NCBI RefSeq assembly: GCF_010104355.1
Contig: NZ_CP044972.1
Location: 2,666,001-2,730,000 of the forward strand
DNA: 64,000 nucleotides
Direction: 5' to 3'
Origin: Hydrogenophaga sp. PBL-H3
GTDB lineage: Bacteria > Pseudomonadota > Gammaproteobacteria > Burkholderiales > Burkholderiaceae_C
The position numbers and the translations under genes were made by a program. Below the pieces are notes generated by a model that ran no database searches, was not told where the DNA came from, and saw only the letters and a list, made by a program, of their open reading frames with translations. The stretch's first letter is position 1; the number at the start of each line of letters is the position of its first letter. Positions 25,534-34,679 of the stretch are shown in pieces.

Positions 25534-26253
25534 ATGGACGCCCACACCATCAAAGTTGCCTGTTCCAGCTGCAACCTGCGCGAGCTCTGTCTGCCCATGG
25601 GTCTGAACCCTGACGAGATGGACAAGCTGGACCGCGTGATCTCCACCCGCAAGCGGATCAAGCGAGGTCAATCGCTGTTCAGCGTCGGCGACAAATTCAC
25701 CTCGCTCTATGCGGTTCGCTCGGGGTTCTTCAAGACCTGCGTGACCACGGCCGACGGCCGCGACCAGGTGACCGGCTTCCAGATGACGGGCGAGATCATC
25801 GGCATGGACGGCATCGTGAGCGACCACCACTCCTGCGACGCGGTCGCGCTGGAAGACGCCGAGGTCTGCATCATGCCGTTCGACCAGGTCGAGGAACTCT
25901 CGCGCGAATTCACCACGCTGCAGCACCATGTGCACAAGATCCTGAGTCGCGAGATCGTGCGTGACCACGGCGTGATGCTGCTGCTGGGCAGCATGCGCGC
26001 CGAAGAGCGGCTGGCCGCTTTCCTTCTCAATCTGGTGCAGCGCCTGCACGCTCGCGGCTTCTCACAGTCCGAATTCGTGCTGCGCATGACGCGCGAGGAA
26101 ATCGGCAGCTACCTGGGCATGAAGCTGGAGACGGTGAGCCGCACGTTCTCCAAGTTCGTGGAGGACGGCATCATTGAGGTGAAGCAGCGCTACGTGCACA
26201 TCAAGAACGTCGACGGACTGCGCCAGATCGTCAACCCGCAGACCTGTATCTAA
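25534..26253 (+). CDS. fnr: FNR/ANR-family oxygen-sensing transcription factor
   Basis: 239-residue Crp/Fnr protein. The 4Fe-4S ligands are Cys10, Cys13 and Cys19 (CSSCNLRELC) plus Cys112; oxygen destroys the cluster and monomerises the protein. The cNMP-like sensor domain (40-150) leads through a long helix to the winged helix, with recognition helix LETVSRTFSKF carrying the E-S-R residues that read TTGAT. It should activate hemN, ccoN and uspA through the three FNR boxes in this window. Divergent from hemN. Followed by a repeat array, not by another gene. Confidence 0.96.
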   Translation: MDAHTIKVACSSCNLRELCLPMGLNPDEMDKLDRVISTRKRIKRGQSLFSVGDKFTSLYAVRSGFFKTCVTTADGRDQVTGFQMTGEIIGMDGIVSDHHSCDAVALEDAEVCIMPFDQVEELSREFTTLQHHVHKILSREIVRDHGVMLLLGSMRAEERLAAFLLNLVQRLHARGFSQSEFVLRMTREEIGSYLGMKLETVSRTFSKFVEDGIIEVKQRYVHIKNVDGLRQIVNPQTCI

Positions 26254-26702
26254 GGCCCCCACGCTCCGCCGCTGCGCGGGTCGCTGCCCCCCACGGGGGC
26301 TGTTTTGCCTTGGGGCGGCCCGGCGGCAAAACGTAGCCCCCACGCTCCGCCGCTGCGCGGGTCGCTGCCCCCCACGGGGGCTGTTTTGCCTTGGGGCGGC
26401 CCGGCGGCAAAACGTAGCCCCCACGCTCCGCCGCTGCGCGGGTCGCTGCCCCCCACGGGGGCTGTTTTGCCTTGGGGCGGCCCGGCGGCAAAACGTAGCC
26501 CCCACGCTCCGCCGCTGCGCGGGTCGCTGCCCCCCACGGGGGCTGTTTTGCCTTGGGGCGGCCCGGCGGCAAAACGTTGCCCCCACGCTCCGCCGCTGCG
26601 CGGGTCGCTGCCCCCCACGGGGGCTGATCCGGCTTGGGGCGGCCCTGCGCCGGATCCCCAGGCCCCCACGCTCCGCCGCTGCGCGGGTCGCTGCCCTCCT
26701 GA
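26254..26702. repeat. Tandem array of six 81-bp palindromic repeats
   Basis: Starting just after the fnr stop, a unit of 81 bases is repeated: the motif ACGCTCCGCCGCTGCGCGGG starts at 26261, 26342, 26423, 26504, 26585 and (after an 83-base step) 26668. The first four units are almost identical and the last two diverge in the second half. Each unit has two inverted repeats: GCCCCC...GGGGGC and GTTTTGCC...GGCAAAAC. A single related copy in reverse orientation lies at 42105-42246. It is an intergenic, REP/BIME-like family. The array could end fnr transcription. Confidence 0.9.
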
Positions 26703-26712
26703 GGCGGATCGT

Positions 26713-26943
26713 TCAGAGTTCCGACGAAGGCAGGGTCAGCAGCGTGGTGAGCGCGCTTGACGCCATCGTCAGCGCCCAGAACACGAAAAACGCCAGCGTG
26801 TAGACCGCCTCGCGCGAAAGCGCCAGCGGCGAGCCGAACCAGTGCAGATCGCTCGGGTCCACGAGTGCAAAGACCACCATCTCCAGCACGGCCGCCACCA
26901 GAAAGGCGGGCCATGCGATCCCCATCAGGCGCTTTCCCCACAT
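26713..26943 (-). CDS. Small membrane protein at the end of the cco operon
   Basis: 76 residues (MWGKRLMGIAWPAFLVAAVLEMVVFAL...) with two hydrophobic helices at about 8-27 and 46-68 and a short loop with DPSDLHWFG. It begins 28 bases after the ccoH stop and is the last cco-strand gene before the repeats. Similar small proteins close the cbb3 operons of related bacteria, so an assembly role is likely, but no family name is assigned. Confidence 0.75.
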   Translation of the reverse strand: MWGKRLMGIAWPAFLVAAVLEMVVFALVDPSDLHWFGSPLALSREAVYTLAFFVFWALTMASSALTTLLTLPSSEL

Positions 26944-26971
26944 GGGTTTGTCTCCCCGTTGTCGTTGTGGA

Positions 26972-27259
26972 TCACTCGGCCGGGATCACCGGCGAGGCGG
27001 CGTTGTTGCGCGCCTGGTGGGCCGGCTGCAGCTTGGCTAAGGCGTCGATGCGGGCCTGGCCCTGCAACGCATGAGCAGCCTTGAAATCGCGCTGGTAGTC
27101 GGCCTTGTTGAGCACCGGGTCGGCACCGTTGATGGCGAAGAAGGCGGCGGTCAGGCTGGCCGCCACACCCACCAGTGGCGCACCCACCACCAGCCACATG
27201 TGAGGCGTGCGCCACCAGGCCGGGGCCGCAGCGGTGTTCGTGGCGTTGGATGAAGTCAT
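26972..27259 (-). CDS. ccoH: FixH/CcoH-like cbb3 oxidase assembly protein
   Basis: 95 residues starting MTSSNATNTAAAPAWWRTPH with AGGAG six bases upstream of the ATG at 27259; a Met seven codons earlier (27280) is less likely. A single N-terminal membrane helix (MWLVVGAPLVGVAASLTAAFFAI) is followed by a short periplasmic part (DPVLNKADYQRDF), the FixH pattern, though shorter than classical FixH (about 150). Encoded between ccoG and the 76-residue gene. Stabilises the oxidase during assembly in other bacteria. Confidence 0.82.
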   Translation of the reverse strand: MTSSNATNTAAAPAWWRTPHMWLVVGAPLVGVAASLTAAFFAINGADPVLNKADYQRDFKAAHALQGQARIDALAKLQPAHQARNNAASPVIPAE

Positions 27260-27295
27260 GGCAATCTCCTGAAAAGGCAAATCTGGGTGGGCGAT

Positions 27296-28759
27296 TCAGC
27301 GCGGCACGAGGAAGGCGGCCTTCTCGGTCACGCGGGCCACTTCGTCACCGGTGGAACGGATCTCGAACCGGATGGGGTGAGAACCGGCTTCGGCGGTGCC
27401 AGGCGGGATCTGGACCCGCACCGCGGCCGATCGCACTTCGGTGGGCAACACCTCGACCTCGGCAAGCGGGTCCAGCGTGATGCCGGGCAGGCCCGAGACC
27501 GTGATGGCGTAGCGCTGCGTCTTTTCGGTGGCGTTCATGATCTGCAGGCGGTACACGTTTTCGATGCGGCCCTGCTCCACCATGCGCGCGAGCGAACCGC
27601 GGTCGCGCATCACGTCCACCCGCAGTGGCGTGCGCAGGAACAGGCTCACACCCACCGCCGCGGTGATGGTCAGCAGGATGGCCGAGTACACCAGCACGCG
27701 CGGGCGCATGGCGCGCTGCAGCATCTGCTTCGTACTCCAGCCCTGCTCCATGCCGTTCTGGGTCGAGAACTTGATGAGGCCACGCGGGTAGCCGACCTTG
27801 TCCATCACGTCGTCGCACACGTCGACGCAGGCCGCGCAGCCGATGCACTCGTACTGCAGGCCCTTGCGGATGTCGATACCGGTCGGGCAGACCTGCACGC
27901 ACAGGGTGCAGTCCACACACGAGCCCAGCCCCAGGGCCGCCGGGTCGGCCTTTTTCGAGCGAGGACCACGCGGCTCGCCGCGCTTCTCGTCGTAGGTCAC
28001 GATCATCGTGTCCTTGTCGAACATTGCGCTCTGGAAGCGCGCATACGGACACATGTGCTTGCAGACCTGCTCGCGCAGGAAGCCGGCGTTGCCGTAGGTG
28101 GCGAAGCCATAGAAAAACACCCAGAAGGTTTGCCAGGGGCCGAGCGAGGCGGCCACCGAGAGCGCGGCCAGCTCGCGGATGGGCGTGAAGTAGCCCACGA
28201 AGGTGAAGCCGGTCCACAGCGCAACGGCAATCCAGAGCACCTGCTTGAGCACGCGCTTGCCGAGCTTGGATGCCGACATGGCGGCCGCGTCCAGCCGCAG
28301 GCGCGCGGAGCGGTCGCCTTCCACCTTCTTTTCGATCCACAGGAAGATCTCCGTGTAGACCGTTTGCGGGCAGGCAAACCCACACCACAGCCGACCCGCC
28401 ACCGCCGTGAACAGGAACAGCGAGAGTGCCGAGATGACCAGCAGCCCGGTGAGGTAGATGAAATCCTGCGGGTAGAGCACCAGACTGAAGATGTAGAAGC
28501 GGCGCGCCTCCAGATCGAACAACACGGCCTGGCGCGCATTCCACTCCAGCCAGGGCAGACCGTAGAAGACGACCTGCGTGATCCACACCATGATCCAGCG
28601 CCAGTTGGAGAACACGCCCGAGACCGAGCGCGGATGGATCTTCTGGCTCGACGCGTACAGCGACACCATCACCTCGTCGTCTGCGGCCGCAGGCACGATG
28701 GGGATGATGGTGGCTGAAGGTTTGGCGCCAGGTGTTGCTTGGGACACGGAGGCTTTCAA
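27296..28759 (-). CDS. ccoG: Cytochrome c oxidase accessory protein CcoG (FixG)
   Basis: 487 residues. Membrane protein with about five helices, cysteine motif WCGFACPQTVYTEIF in the first half, and two 4Fe-4S clusters in CVDCTLCVQVCP and CIGCAACVDVCD (residues about 270-315), then a C-terminal beta domain. It reduces copper(II) to copper(I) for insertion into cbb3 oxidase. Start is uncertain: TTG at 28759 lies six bases after the ccoP stop, a GTG at 28747 is the alternative. Co-transcribed with ccoNOQP. Confidence 0.94.
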   Translation of the reverse strand: MKASVSQATPGAKPSATIIPIVPAAADDEVMVSLYASSQKIHPRSVSGVFSNWRWIMVWITQVVFYGLPWLEWNARQAVLFDLEARRFYIFSLVLYPQDFIYLTGLLVISALSLFLFTAVAGRLWCGFACPQTVYTEIFLWIEKKVEGDRSARLRLDAAAMSASKLGKRVLKQVLWIAVALWTGFTFVGYFTPIRELAALSVAASLGPWQTFWVFFYGFATYGNAGFLREQVCKHMCPYARFQSAMFDKDTMIVTYDEKRGEPRGPRSKKADPAALGLGSCVDCTLCVQVCPTGIDIRKGLQYECIGCAACVDVCDDVMDKVGYPRGLIKFSTQNGMEQGWSTKQMLQRAMRPRVLVYSAILLTITAAVGVSLFLRTPLRVDVMRDRGSLARMVEQGRIENVYRLQIMNATEKTQRYAITVSGLPGITLDPLAEVEVLPTEVRSAAVRVQIPPGTAEAGSHPIRFEIRSTGDEVARVTEKAAFLVPR

Positions 28760-28765
28760 TCAGAC

Positions 28766-29683
28766 TCAGTTGGTCGCCACCGGCGGCTTGTTGGACAGAC
28801 CCCAGATGTAGGCGGTGAGGACATGGATCTGGTCGGCGTTGAGCTTGCCGGCCTGCGCCGGCATCTGGTTGGTGAAGCCGTTGGTCACGGCACGCACGAT
28901 CGCCTCCTCGCCCCAGCCGTGCAGCCAGATGCCGTCGGTCAGGTTGGGGGCACCCAGTGCGGGGTTGCCTTTGCCCTCGGCGCCGTGGCAGGCAGCGCAG
29001 GCACCGAACTTGGAACGACCCACCGCAGCGCGCACCGAGTCGTGCGGCGTGGCCGACAGACTCATCACGTAATGCGCCACGTTGCGCACGTCATCGGGCG
29101 TGCCCACGGCTGCAGCCATGGGCGGCATCATGCCGATGCGGCCCTGCGTGAGCGTGGTCTTGATGGTTGCAGGATCACCGCCGTGCAACCAGTCCCCGTC
29201 GGTGAGGTTGGGGAAGCTGCGGGCGCCGCGCGCGTCCGAGCCGTGGCACTGGGCGCAGTTGTTCATGTACAGGCGCTCGCCGATGGCCATGGCCGGCGCG
29301 TCGCCCGCCAGTTGCTCGGGCGACAGGCCGTTGAAGCGCGCGTAGATGGGTGCGATGTCCTTCTGCACCTTGTCGACCTCGGCCTGGTGCTGGCCTTGCG
29401 ACGTCCAGCCCAAAACGCCCTGGTACTTGCCGAAGGTGGGGTACAGCACGCCGTAGACCAGCGCGAAGACCACCGTGATGATGAACAGGTACACCCACCA
29501 GCGCGGCAAGGGGTTGTTCATCTCTTGCAGGTCCTCGTCCCACACATGGCCGGTGGTGTTGTCGGCCCGTACCTTGACTTTGGTGGTGCCGCTGATCCAG
29601 AGCAGGACCGCGCAGGCCAGGATGCTGACCACGGTCAGCCCGGCCACGTACCAGGACCAGAATTCGCTGGTGAAATCACTCAT
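28766..29683 (-). CDS. ccoP: cbb3-type cytochrome c oxidase subunit III (diheme)
   Basis: 305 residues. Two N-terminal membrane helices and two heme c sites, CAQCH and CAACH, with Met ligands downstream. Passes electrons to the catalytic subunit. The first helix (WSWYVAGLTVVSILACAVLLWISG) and the loop are those of CcoP; the second helix FIITVVFALVYGVLYPTF follows NNPLPRWW, the CcoP signature. It follows ccoQ and precedes ccoG. Confidence 0.96.
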   Translation of the reverse strand: MSDFTSEFWSWYVAGLTVVSILACAVLLWISGTTKVKVRADNTTGHVWDEDLQEMNNPLPRWWVYLFIITVVFALVYGVLYPTFGKYQGVLGWTSQGQHQAEVDKVQKDIAPIYARFNGLSPEQLAGDAPAMAIGERLYMNNCAQCHGSDARGARSFPNLTDGDWLHGGDPATIKTTLTQGRIGMMPPMAAAVGTPDDVRNVAHYVMSLSATPHDSVRAAVGRSKFGACAACHGAEGKGNPALGAPNLTDGIWLHGWGEEAIVRAVTNGFTNQMPAQAGKLNADQIHVLTAYIWGLSNKPPVATN

Positions 29684-29716
29684 GATGTTTCTCTTGTTCT
29701 GACGGAGTCGTGGGGT

Positions 29717-29854
29717 TCATTCGTCCTGGAAAGGCAGCTGGGCCGCCTCCTCGAAACGTTCCTTGTTCTGCCTGGACCAGGCCCAGACCACGATGCCCAG
29801 GAAGGTCAGCATGCTGACCACAGTGACGATGCTGCGCAGGTCGTTGATGTCCAT
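29717..29854 (-). CDS. ccoQ: cbb3 oxidase small subunit CcoQ
   Basis: 45 residues (MDINDLRSIVTVVSMLTFLG...), one membrane helix then the basic/acidic tail ending PFQDE. Short and easily missed, but it lies exactly between ccoO and ccoP and has the CcoQ pattern (WAWSRQNKERFEEAAQLPF split over the helix end). Protects or stabilises the complex in oxygen. Confidence 0.92.
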   Translation of the reverse strand: MDINDLRSIVTVVSMLTFLGIVVWAWSRQNKERFEEAAQLPFQDE

Positions 29855-29870
29855 GGTGTCCTCCGTGGGC

Positions 29871-30497
29871 TTACTTGATCGCGGTGCCGAGCACCTGCAG
29901 GTAGGCCACCAGCGCGTCGAGCTCGGTCTTGCCTTTGACGTCGGCGGTGGATGCGGCGATCTCGTCGTTGGTGTAGGGCGCGCCCAGGGTGCGCAGCACC
30001 TCCATGCGCCGGGGAATGCCGGCTTCGTTCACCGTCTTCTTCGCCAGCCATGGGTAGGCCGGCATGTTCGACTCGGGCACCAGATCGCGCGGGTTGGTCA
30101 GGTGCGCACGGTGCCATTCATCGCTGTAGCGCCCGCCCACGCGGTGCAGGTCGGGCCCGGTGCGCTTGCTGCCCCACTGGAACGGCCGGTCGTACACGAA
30201 TTCACCCGCCAGCGAGTAGTGGCCGTAGCGCAGCGTCTCGGCCTGCAGCGGCCGGATCATCTGCGAGTGGCAGTTGTAGCAACCTTCGCGCACATAGATG
30301 TCGCGTCCGGCGATCTGCAGCGCGCTGTAGGGTTTGAGGCCCTCTACCGGCTGGGTGGTGGACTTCTGGAAGAACAGCGGAACGATCTCCACCAGTCCAC
30401 CGACCGCGATCACCAGCACGATGAGCACGATCATCAGGAAGTTGTTGGTCTCGATGCGCTCGTGCGTGAAACCCTGGGGTTTGTCTTGATTGGCCAT
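29871..30497 (-). CDS. ccoO: cbb3-type cytochrome c oxidase subunit II (monoheme)
   Basis: 208 residues, one N-terminal membrane helix ([19 protein letters not shown]) and one heme c site, CYNCH (residues about 73-77), with [20 protein letters not shown], the hallmark of CcoO. Accepts electrons for the catalytic centre. It starts 10 bases after ccoN. Confidence 0.97.
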   Translation of the reverse strand: MANQDKPQGFTHERIETNNFLMIVLIVLVIAVGGLVEIVPLFFQKSTTQPVEGLKPYSALQIAGRDIYVREGCYNCHSQMIRPLQAETLRYGHYSLAGEFVYDRPFQWGSKRTGPDLHRVGGRYSDEWHRAHLTNPRDLVPESNMPAYPWLAKKTVNEAGIPRRMEVLRTLGAPYTNDEIAASTADVKGKTELDALVAYLQVLGTAIK

Positions 30498-30507
30498 GGT
30501 GTTGTCC

Positions 30508-31953
30508 TCAGGCGTGAGCAGGGTTGATGGCGGGGATGCGCACGTCCTGTGCCAGCCCGCTCCTGACCGTCATGACGGTGTTCCACAGCATCACCACCAT
30601 GCCGCCGAGGTACAGCAGACCGCCCAGCAGGCGGATCACATAGAACGGGAAGGTGGCCTTGACCGACTCCACGAAGGTGTAGGTGAGGCTGCCGTCGGGG
30701 TTGACCGAGCGCCACATCAGGCCTTGCATCACACCGGCGATCCACATGGCGGCGATGTAGAGCACGATGCCGATGGTGGCAACCCAGAAGTGCAGCTCGA
30801 CGGCGGGCACGGAATACATCTTTTTCTGGCCGTACAGGCGCGGGATCAGGTAGTACATGGACCCCATGGTCACCAGGCCAACCCAGCCCAGGGCGCCGCT
30901 GTGCACGTGGCCCACGGTCCAGTCGGTGTAGTGCGAGAGTGCATTGACCGTCTTGATCGACATCATCGGACCTTCAAAGGTCGACATGCCGTAGAACGAG
31001 AGCGAGACGATCAGGAAGCGCAGGATGGGGTCATCGCGCAGTTTGTGCCAGGCGCCCGAGAGCGTCATGATGCCGTTGATCATGCCGCCCCAGCTGGGCG
31101 CCAGCAGGATGAGCGAGAACACCATGCCGACCGACTGCGTCCAGTCGGGCAGCGCGGTGTAGTGCAGGTGGTGCGGACCGGCCCACATGTAGGTGAAGAT
31201 CAGCGCCCAGAAGTGCACGATCGACAGGCGATAGGAGTAGACGGGGCGCTCGGCCTGCTTGGGGATGAAGTAATACATCATTCCAAGGAAACCGGCGGTG
31301 AGGAAGAAGCCCACCGCGTTGTGGCCATACCACCACTGCACCATCGCGTCCTGCACACCGGCGTAAGCCGAGTAGGACTTGAAGCCGTCCACGGGCAGCG
31401 CGGCGCTGTTGACGATGTGCAGCATGGCCACGGCCAGGATGAAGGCGCCGAAGAACCAGTTGGCCACATAGATGTGGCGCACCTTGCGTTTGCCGATGGT
31501 GCCGAAGAACACCACCGCGTAGGCCACCCAGACCACCGCGATCAGCAGGTCGATCGGCCATTCGAGTTCGGCGTATTCCTTGCCCTGGGTGAGGCCCAGC
31601 GGCAGCGTGATCGCGGCCAGCACGATCACCAGCTGCCAGCCCCAGAAGGTGAAGGCCGCGAGACCGTCGGAGAAGATCCGTGTCTGGCAGGTGCGCTGCA
31701 CCACGTAGTAGCTGGAGGCAAAGAGACCGCAGCCACCAAAGGCAAAGATCACTGCGTTGGTGTGCAGCGGCCGCAGGCGGCCGTAAGACAGCCATTCAAT
31801 GCCCAGATTGAGCTCGGGCCAGGTGAGCTGCGCCGCAATGATCACGCCCACCAGCATGCCCACCACCCCCCACACCACCGTCATGACGGCGAACTGCCGC
31901 ACCACTTTGTCGTTGTAGACCGCCGACTGGCTGGCCTTGTTTGTCACGGACAT
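30508..31953 (-). CDS. ccoN: cbb3-type cytochrome c oxidase subunit I (catalytic)
   Basis: 481 residues, about 12 membrane helices. Carries the heme b/b3-CuB centre that reduces oxygen at micro-oxic tension (conserved [29 protein letters not shown]is-containing motifs). The ATG at 31953 has GAGGAG seven bases upstream; an upstream Met at 32001 is not used. First gene of ccoNOQPGH. An FNR box 60-73 bases upstream predicts induction when oxygen falls. Confidence 0.97.
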   Translation of the reverse strand: MSVTNKASQSAVYNDKVVRQFAVMTVVWGVVGMLVGVIIAAQLTWPELNLGIEWLSYGRLRPLHTNAVIFAFGGCGLFASSYYVVQRTCQTRIFSDGLAAFTFWGWQLVIVLAAITLPLGLTQGKEYAELEWPIDLLIAVVWVAYAVVFFGTIGKRKVRHIYVANWFFGAFILAVAMLHIVNSAALPVDGFKSYSAYAGVQDAMVQWWYGHNAVGFFLTAGFLGMMYYFIPKQAERPVYSYRLSIVHFWALIFTYMWAGPHHLHYTALPDWTQSVGMVFSLILLAPSWGGMINGIMTLSGAWHKLRDDPILRFLIVSLSFYGMSTFEGPMMSIKTVNALSHYTDWTVGHVHSGALGWVGLVTMGSMYYLIPRLYGQKKMYSVPAVELHFWVATIGIVLYIAAMWIAGVMQGLMWRSVNPDGSLTYTFVESVKATFPFYVIRLLGGLLYLGGMVVMLWNTVMTVRSGLAQDVRIPAINPAHA

Positions 31954-32012
31954 ACTGAAACTCCTCGCAAATGTCACTGATGGAAGTGTCTTCACGGACA
32001 CGATTCGATACC

Positions 32013-32026
32013 TTGACTTACATCAA
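32013..32026 (-). promoter_or_regulatory. FNR box upstream of ccoN
   Basis: TTGACTTACATCAA matches TTGAT-N4-ATCAA with one change and lies between ccoS and ccoN. Placed at -41.5 it predicts a start near 31978, about 25 bases before the ccoN ATG. Confidence 0.85.
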
Positions 32027-32032
32027 GCGGGC

Positions 32033-32170
32033 TCAATCGCTCTTGAGAATCCGCTCACCTTCGCGCTCGATGTTGTCGAATTGCCCCGACTGCAAGGCCC
32101 ACCAGAACACGCCGATGATCCCGAACACGAGCAGCACGGACAGGGGAATCAGCAGGTACAGGATGTCCAT
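32033..32170 (-). CDS. ccoS: cbb3 oxidase assembly protein CcoS
   Basis: 45 residues, MDILYLLIPLSVLLVFGIIG then FWWALQSGQFDNIEREGERILK. One membrane helix followed by the family's QFDDLExE-like region. Required with CcoI for copper and heme insertion into the oxidase. It starts 42 bases after ccoI and ends just before the FNR box of ccoN. Too short for routine gene finding, but the sequence is characteristic. Confidence 0.93.
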   Translation of the reverse strand: MDILYLLIPLSVLLVFGIIGVFWWALQSGQFDNIEREGERILKSD

Positions 32171-32212
32171 GGGTGGTGGGCTTGCAGCGTGGTTGTGGAG
32201 GTGTGGGCCATG

Positions 32213-34600
32213 CTACGCCGATGCGGGCGCGGGAGGCGGGTTGTTCGATGACGCTTGCGGGGTTTTTCCCGCCAGGCGCAGGGCATTGCCGATCACCAGC
32301 AGCGAACTGCCCGCCATGCCCAGGCCGGCCAGCCAGGGCGGCATCCAGCCCACCAGCGCCAGCGGCACGGCCACCACGTTGTAGGCGGCGGCCCAGATGA
32401 GGTTTTGCCGCACGATGCGCAGCGTGGCGCGCGCCTGGGTGAGCGTGTGCACCACGTCCATCACCTGCCCGCCCTGGATCACGTAGTCCGACTGGGCCTG
32501 CGCCAGCGGCGCGGCCTGACCCAGCGCAAACGAGGTGTCGGCGCGCGCGAGCACCGGGCCGTCGTTGAGGCCGTCACCCACCATCGCAATCGTCAGGCCC
32601 TGCGCCTGCAGCCGGGTCACTTCCACCAGCTTTTGTTCGGGCGTGGCGCCGGCAATCACGTGGTCCACGCCCACCGCCTGGCCCACGGCTTCGGCCGCGG
32701 TCGCGCGGTCGCCCGAGAGCAGCCAGGTGCGCACGCCCAGCGCACGCAGGGCCTGCACCGCTTCGCGGGCGTCTTCGCGCAGGCCTTCTTCCAGCGTGAA
32801 GCTGGCCATCCAGCCCGCGTCGTCGCTTAGGTGGGTGCGCGGCGCTTCGTCGTCTGCGGCGTGCGCGGGTGCACCGCAGAAAGCGGCCGAGCCCAGTCGC
32901 ACACCTGTGCCGTCGGGCAGGCGGGCCTGCATGCCCTGCCCGGCCACTTCGGTCACATCGGTCAGCAGTTGCCCACCGCCCTGCCGCGCCAAGGCGCGAG
33001 ACACCGGGTGCAGCGAACCCGCCGCCAGCGCACCGGCCAGCGCCAGCGCCTGCTCGCGGCGCACGCCGGCCCGGGTGCTCACCTCGCGCAGCTCCAGCCG
33101 GTCGTGGGTCAGCGTGCCGGTCTTGTCGAACACCACGGCGTTGATGCCGGCCAGCACCTCGAACGCCTGCAGCCGGCGCACCAGCACACCCCGGCGTGCC
33201 AGTGCCCCCGCCGAACTCAGCATGGCCGCTGGCGTGGCCAGCGACAGTGCACACGGACAGGTGACGATGAGCACAGCCACCGCCACGGCAAGCGCCCGGG
33301 TGTGATCGATCTGCCACCAATAGACACCCGCCACAGCCGCTGCCAGCAGCACCAGCACGAGAAACGGCGCGGCGACCCGGTCGGCCAGGATGGCCAGGCG
33401 CGGCTTCTCGGTGGAGGCCTGCTCCATCAGCTTCACGATCTGCGCAAAGCGCGTGTCGCGCCCCACCTGCGTCACGCGCACGCGCACCGGGCCGCCCAGG
33501 TTGAAGCTGCCCGCCACCACGCCCTGCCCTTGCGCACGGTTCACCGGGCGGGACTCGCCGGTGAGCAAGGCCTCGTCCACCGCGGCGCGTTCGCTCAGCA
33601 ATTCACCGTCGGCCGCAAAGGCCTGCCCCGCCTGCACCCGCACCACGTCGCCCACCGCCAGCCGGCGGATCGACACCGTCTCCAGGCCGCTCAGAGTCTC
33701 GCGCTCGCACACTTCGGGCAGGCGGTTCATCAGACCATCCAGCGCCCCGGCCGTGCGGTCGCGCGCCTTGAATTCAAGGTATCGCCCACCGAGCAGGAAA
33801 AACACGAACATGGTCAGCGAGTCGAACCAGACCTCGGCACCCCAGGGGCCGGTGGGGTCGAAGGTGGCGGCCGAGCTCACCAGAAAAGTGACCAGGATGC
33901 CGATGGAGACCGGGGTGTCCATGCCCACACGGCCATGCTTGAGGTCGCGCCAGGCGCTCTCGAAAAACGGACCGCTGGCAAAGAACACCACCGGCAGGCT
34001 GATCACCCAGCTGGCCCAGCGCAACAGCTGGTCGATGTCGGCCGGTATCTCACCAGGCTCGGTCACATACGCAGGCCACGCGTACATCATCACCTGCATC
34101 ATGCAGAAACCCGCCACGAACAGGCGCCACAAACCCTGGCGCGTCTCGCGCAGGCGCTCGCTGATGCCCAGGGCCTGTTGCATGGGCAGCAGGCGGTAAC
34201 CGCGCTCGCCCACCGCCTGCGCCAGGGCCGAGATGCGGGTGGCCTGTGGGTCCCAGCGCAAGGTGAGCCGGCGCGTGGCCGCGTGCACACGCGCCTGCAC
34301 AACGCCAGGCAAGCCCTGCAGGGCCGACTCCACCGTGTCGGCGCAGGCCGCGCAATACATGCCCTGCACCATCAACACCGATTCGGCGAGTTCACCCTCG
34401 GCCGGTTCGATGCGCTGGGTGAAGGTTTCTTGCTCCACCGGATCGTCGAGCACCGCGAAGTTGTCGGTGACGGTGAGCGGACCCCGGTGGTCGCCCAGCC
34501 AGCTGGTTGCTGACGGCGCGGGTTCGGCAAGTGGGGGCCGCACCCGGAGCGTGGACACGGCCTGGTTCATGGAGGAAGCGTAATCGGGGTCTTGTTTCAT
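32213..34600 (-). CDS. ccoI: Copper-translocating P-type ATPase of cbb3 oxidase biogenesis (CcoI/CopA2-like)
   Basis: About 795 residues from the ATG at 34600 (MKQDPDYASS); a later Met at 34570 is possible. Heavy-metal domain with the metal pair Cys83/Cys86 (GMYCAAC), eight helices with CPCALSLATP in the sixth, the aspartyl phosphorylation site DKTGTLTHD, and GDGLNDGPVLARAD. Exports copper across the inner membrane for assembly of CuB, or detoxifies it. It lies between ccoS and an FNR box. Upstream frame to 34789 overlaps uspA and is spurious. Confidence 0.92.
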   Translation of the reverse strand: MKQDPDYASSMNQAVSTLRVRPPLAEPAPSATSWLGDHRGPLTVTDNFAVLDDPVEQETFTQRIEPAEGELAESVLMVQGMYCAACADTVESALQGLPGVVQARVHAATRRLTLRWDPQATRISALAQAVGERGYRLLPMQQALGISERLRETRQGLWRLFVAGFCMMQVMMYAWPAYVTEPGEIPADIDQLLRWASWVISLPVVFFASGPFFESAWRDLKHGRVGMDTPVSIGILVTFLVSSAATFDPTGPWGAEVWFDSLTMFVFFLLGGRYLEFKARDRTAGALDGLMNRLPEVCERETLSGLETVSIRRLAVGDVVRVQAGQAFAADGELLSERAAVDEALLTGESRPVNRAQGQGVVAGSFNLGGPVRVRVTQVGRDTRFAQIVKLMEQASTEKPRLAILADRVAAPFLVLVLLAAAVAGVYWWQIDHTRALAVAVAVLIVTCPCALSLATPAAMLSSAGALARRGVLVRRLQAFEVLAGINAVVFDKTGTLTHDRLELREVSTRAGVRREQALALAGALAAGSLHPVSRALARQGGGQLLTDVTEVAGQGMQARLPDGTGVRLGSAAFCGAPAHAADDEAPRTHLSDDAGWMASFTLEEGLREDAREAVQALRALGVRTWLLSGDRATAAEAVGQAVGVDHVIAGATPEQKLVEVTRLQAQGLTIAMVGDGLNDGPVLARADTSFALGQAAPLAQAQSDYVIQGGQVMDVVHTLTQARATLRIVRQNLIWAAAYNVVAVPLALVGWMPPWLAGLGMAGSSLLVIGNALRLAGKTPQASSNNPPPAPASA

Positions 34601-34604
34601 GGGT

Positions 34605-34618
34605 TTGATCCAAGTCAA
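34605..34618 (+). promoter_or_regulatory. FNR box between ccoI and uspA
   Basis: TTGATCCAAGTCAA fits TTGAT-N4-(A/G)TCAA with one change. Read toward uspA at -41.5 it predicts a start near 34653, 27 bases before the uspA ATG, a good fit. Toward ccoI the predicted start falls near 34570, at or inside the coding region, so it probably serves uspA, or ccoI begins at the later Met. Confidence 0.8.
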
Positions 34619-34679
34619 CCACAAGGCGGCCACCTGCGCTACCCTGCGGACTCGAACAACAACCTTGCAGGAGCAGACC

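Noticed and set aside
26254..26702. CRISPR array, because of regular repeats
   Set aside because: The whole 81-base unit repeats with no unique spacers, and there are no cas genes; it is a tandem palindromic repeat.
26062..26760. Repeat-protein ORFs on both strands (e.g. PRPAQRRSVGATFCRRAAP units)
   Set aside because: They arise because the 81-base repeat is a multiple of three and keeps frames open; no ribosome site and no protein-like codon pattern.
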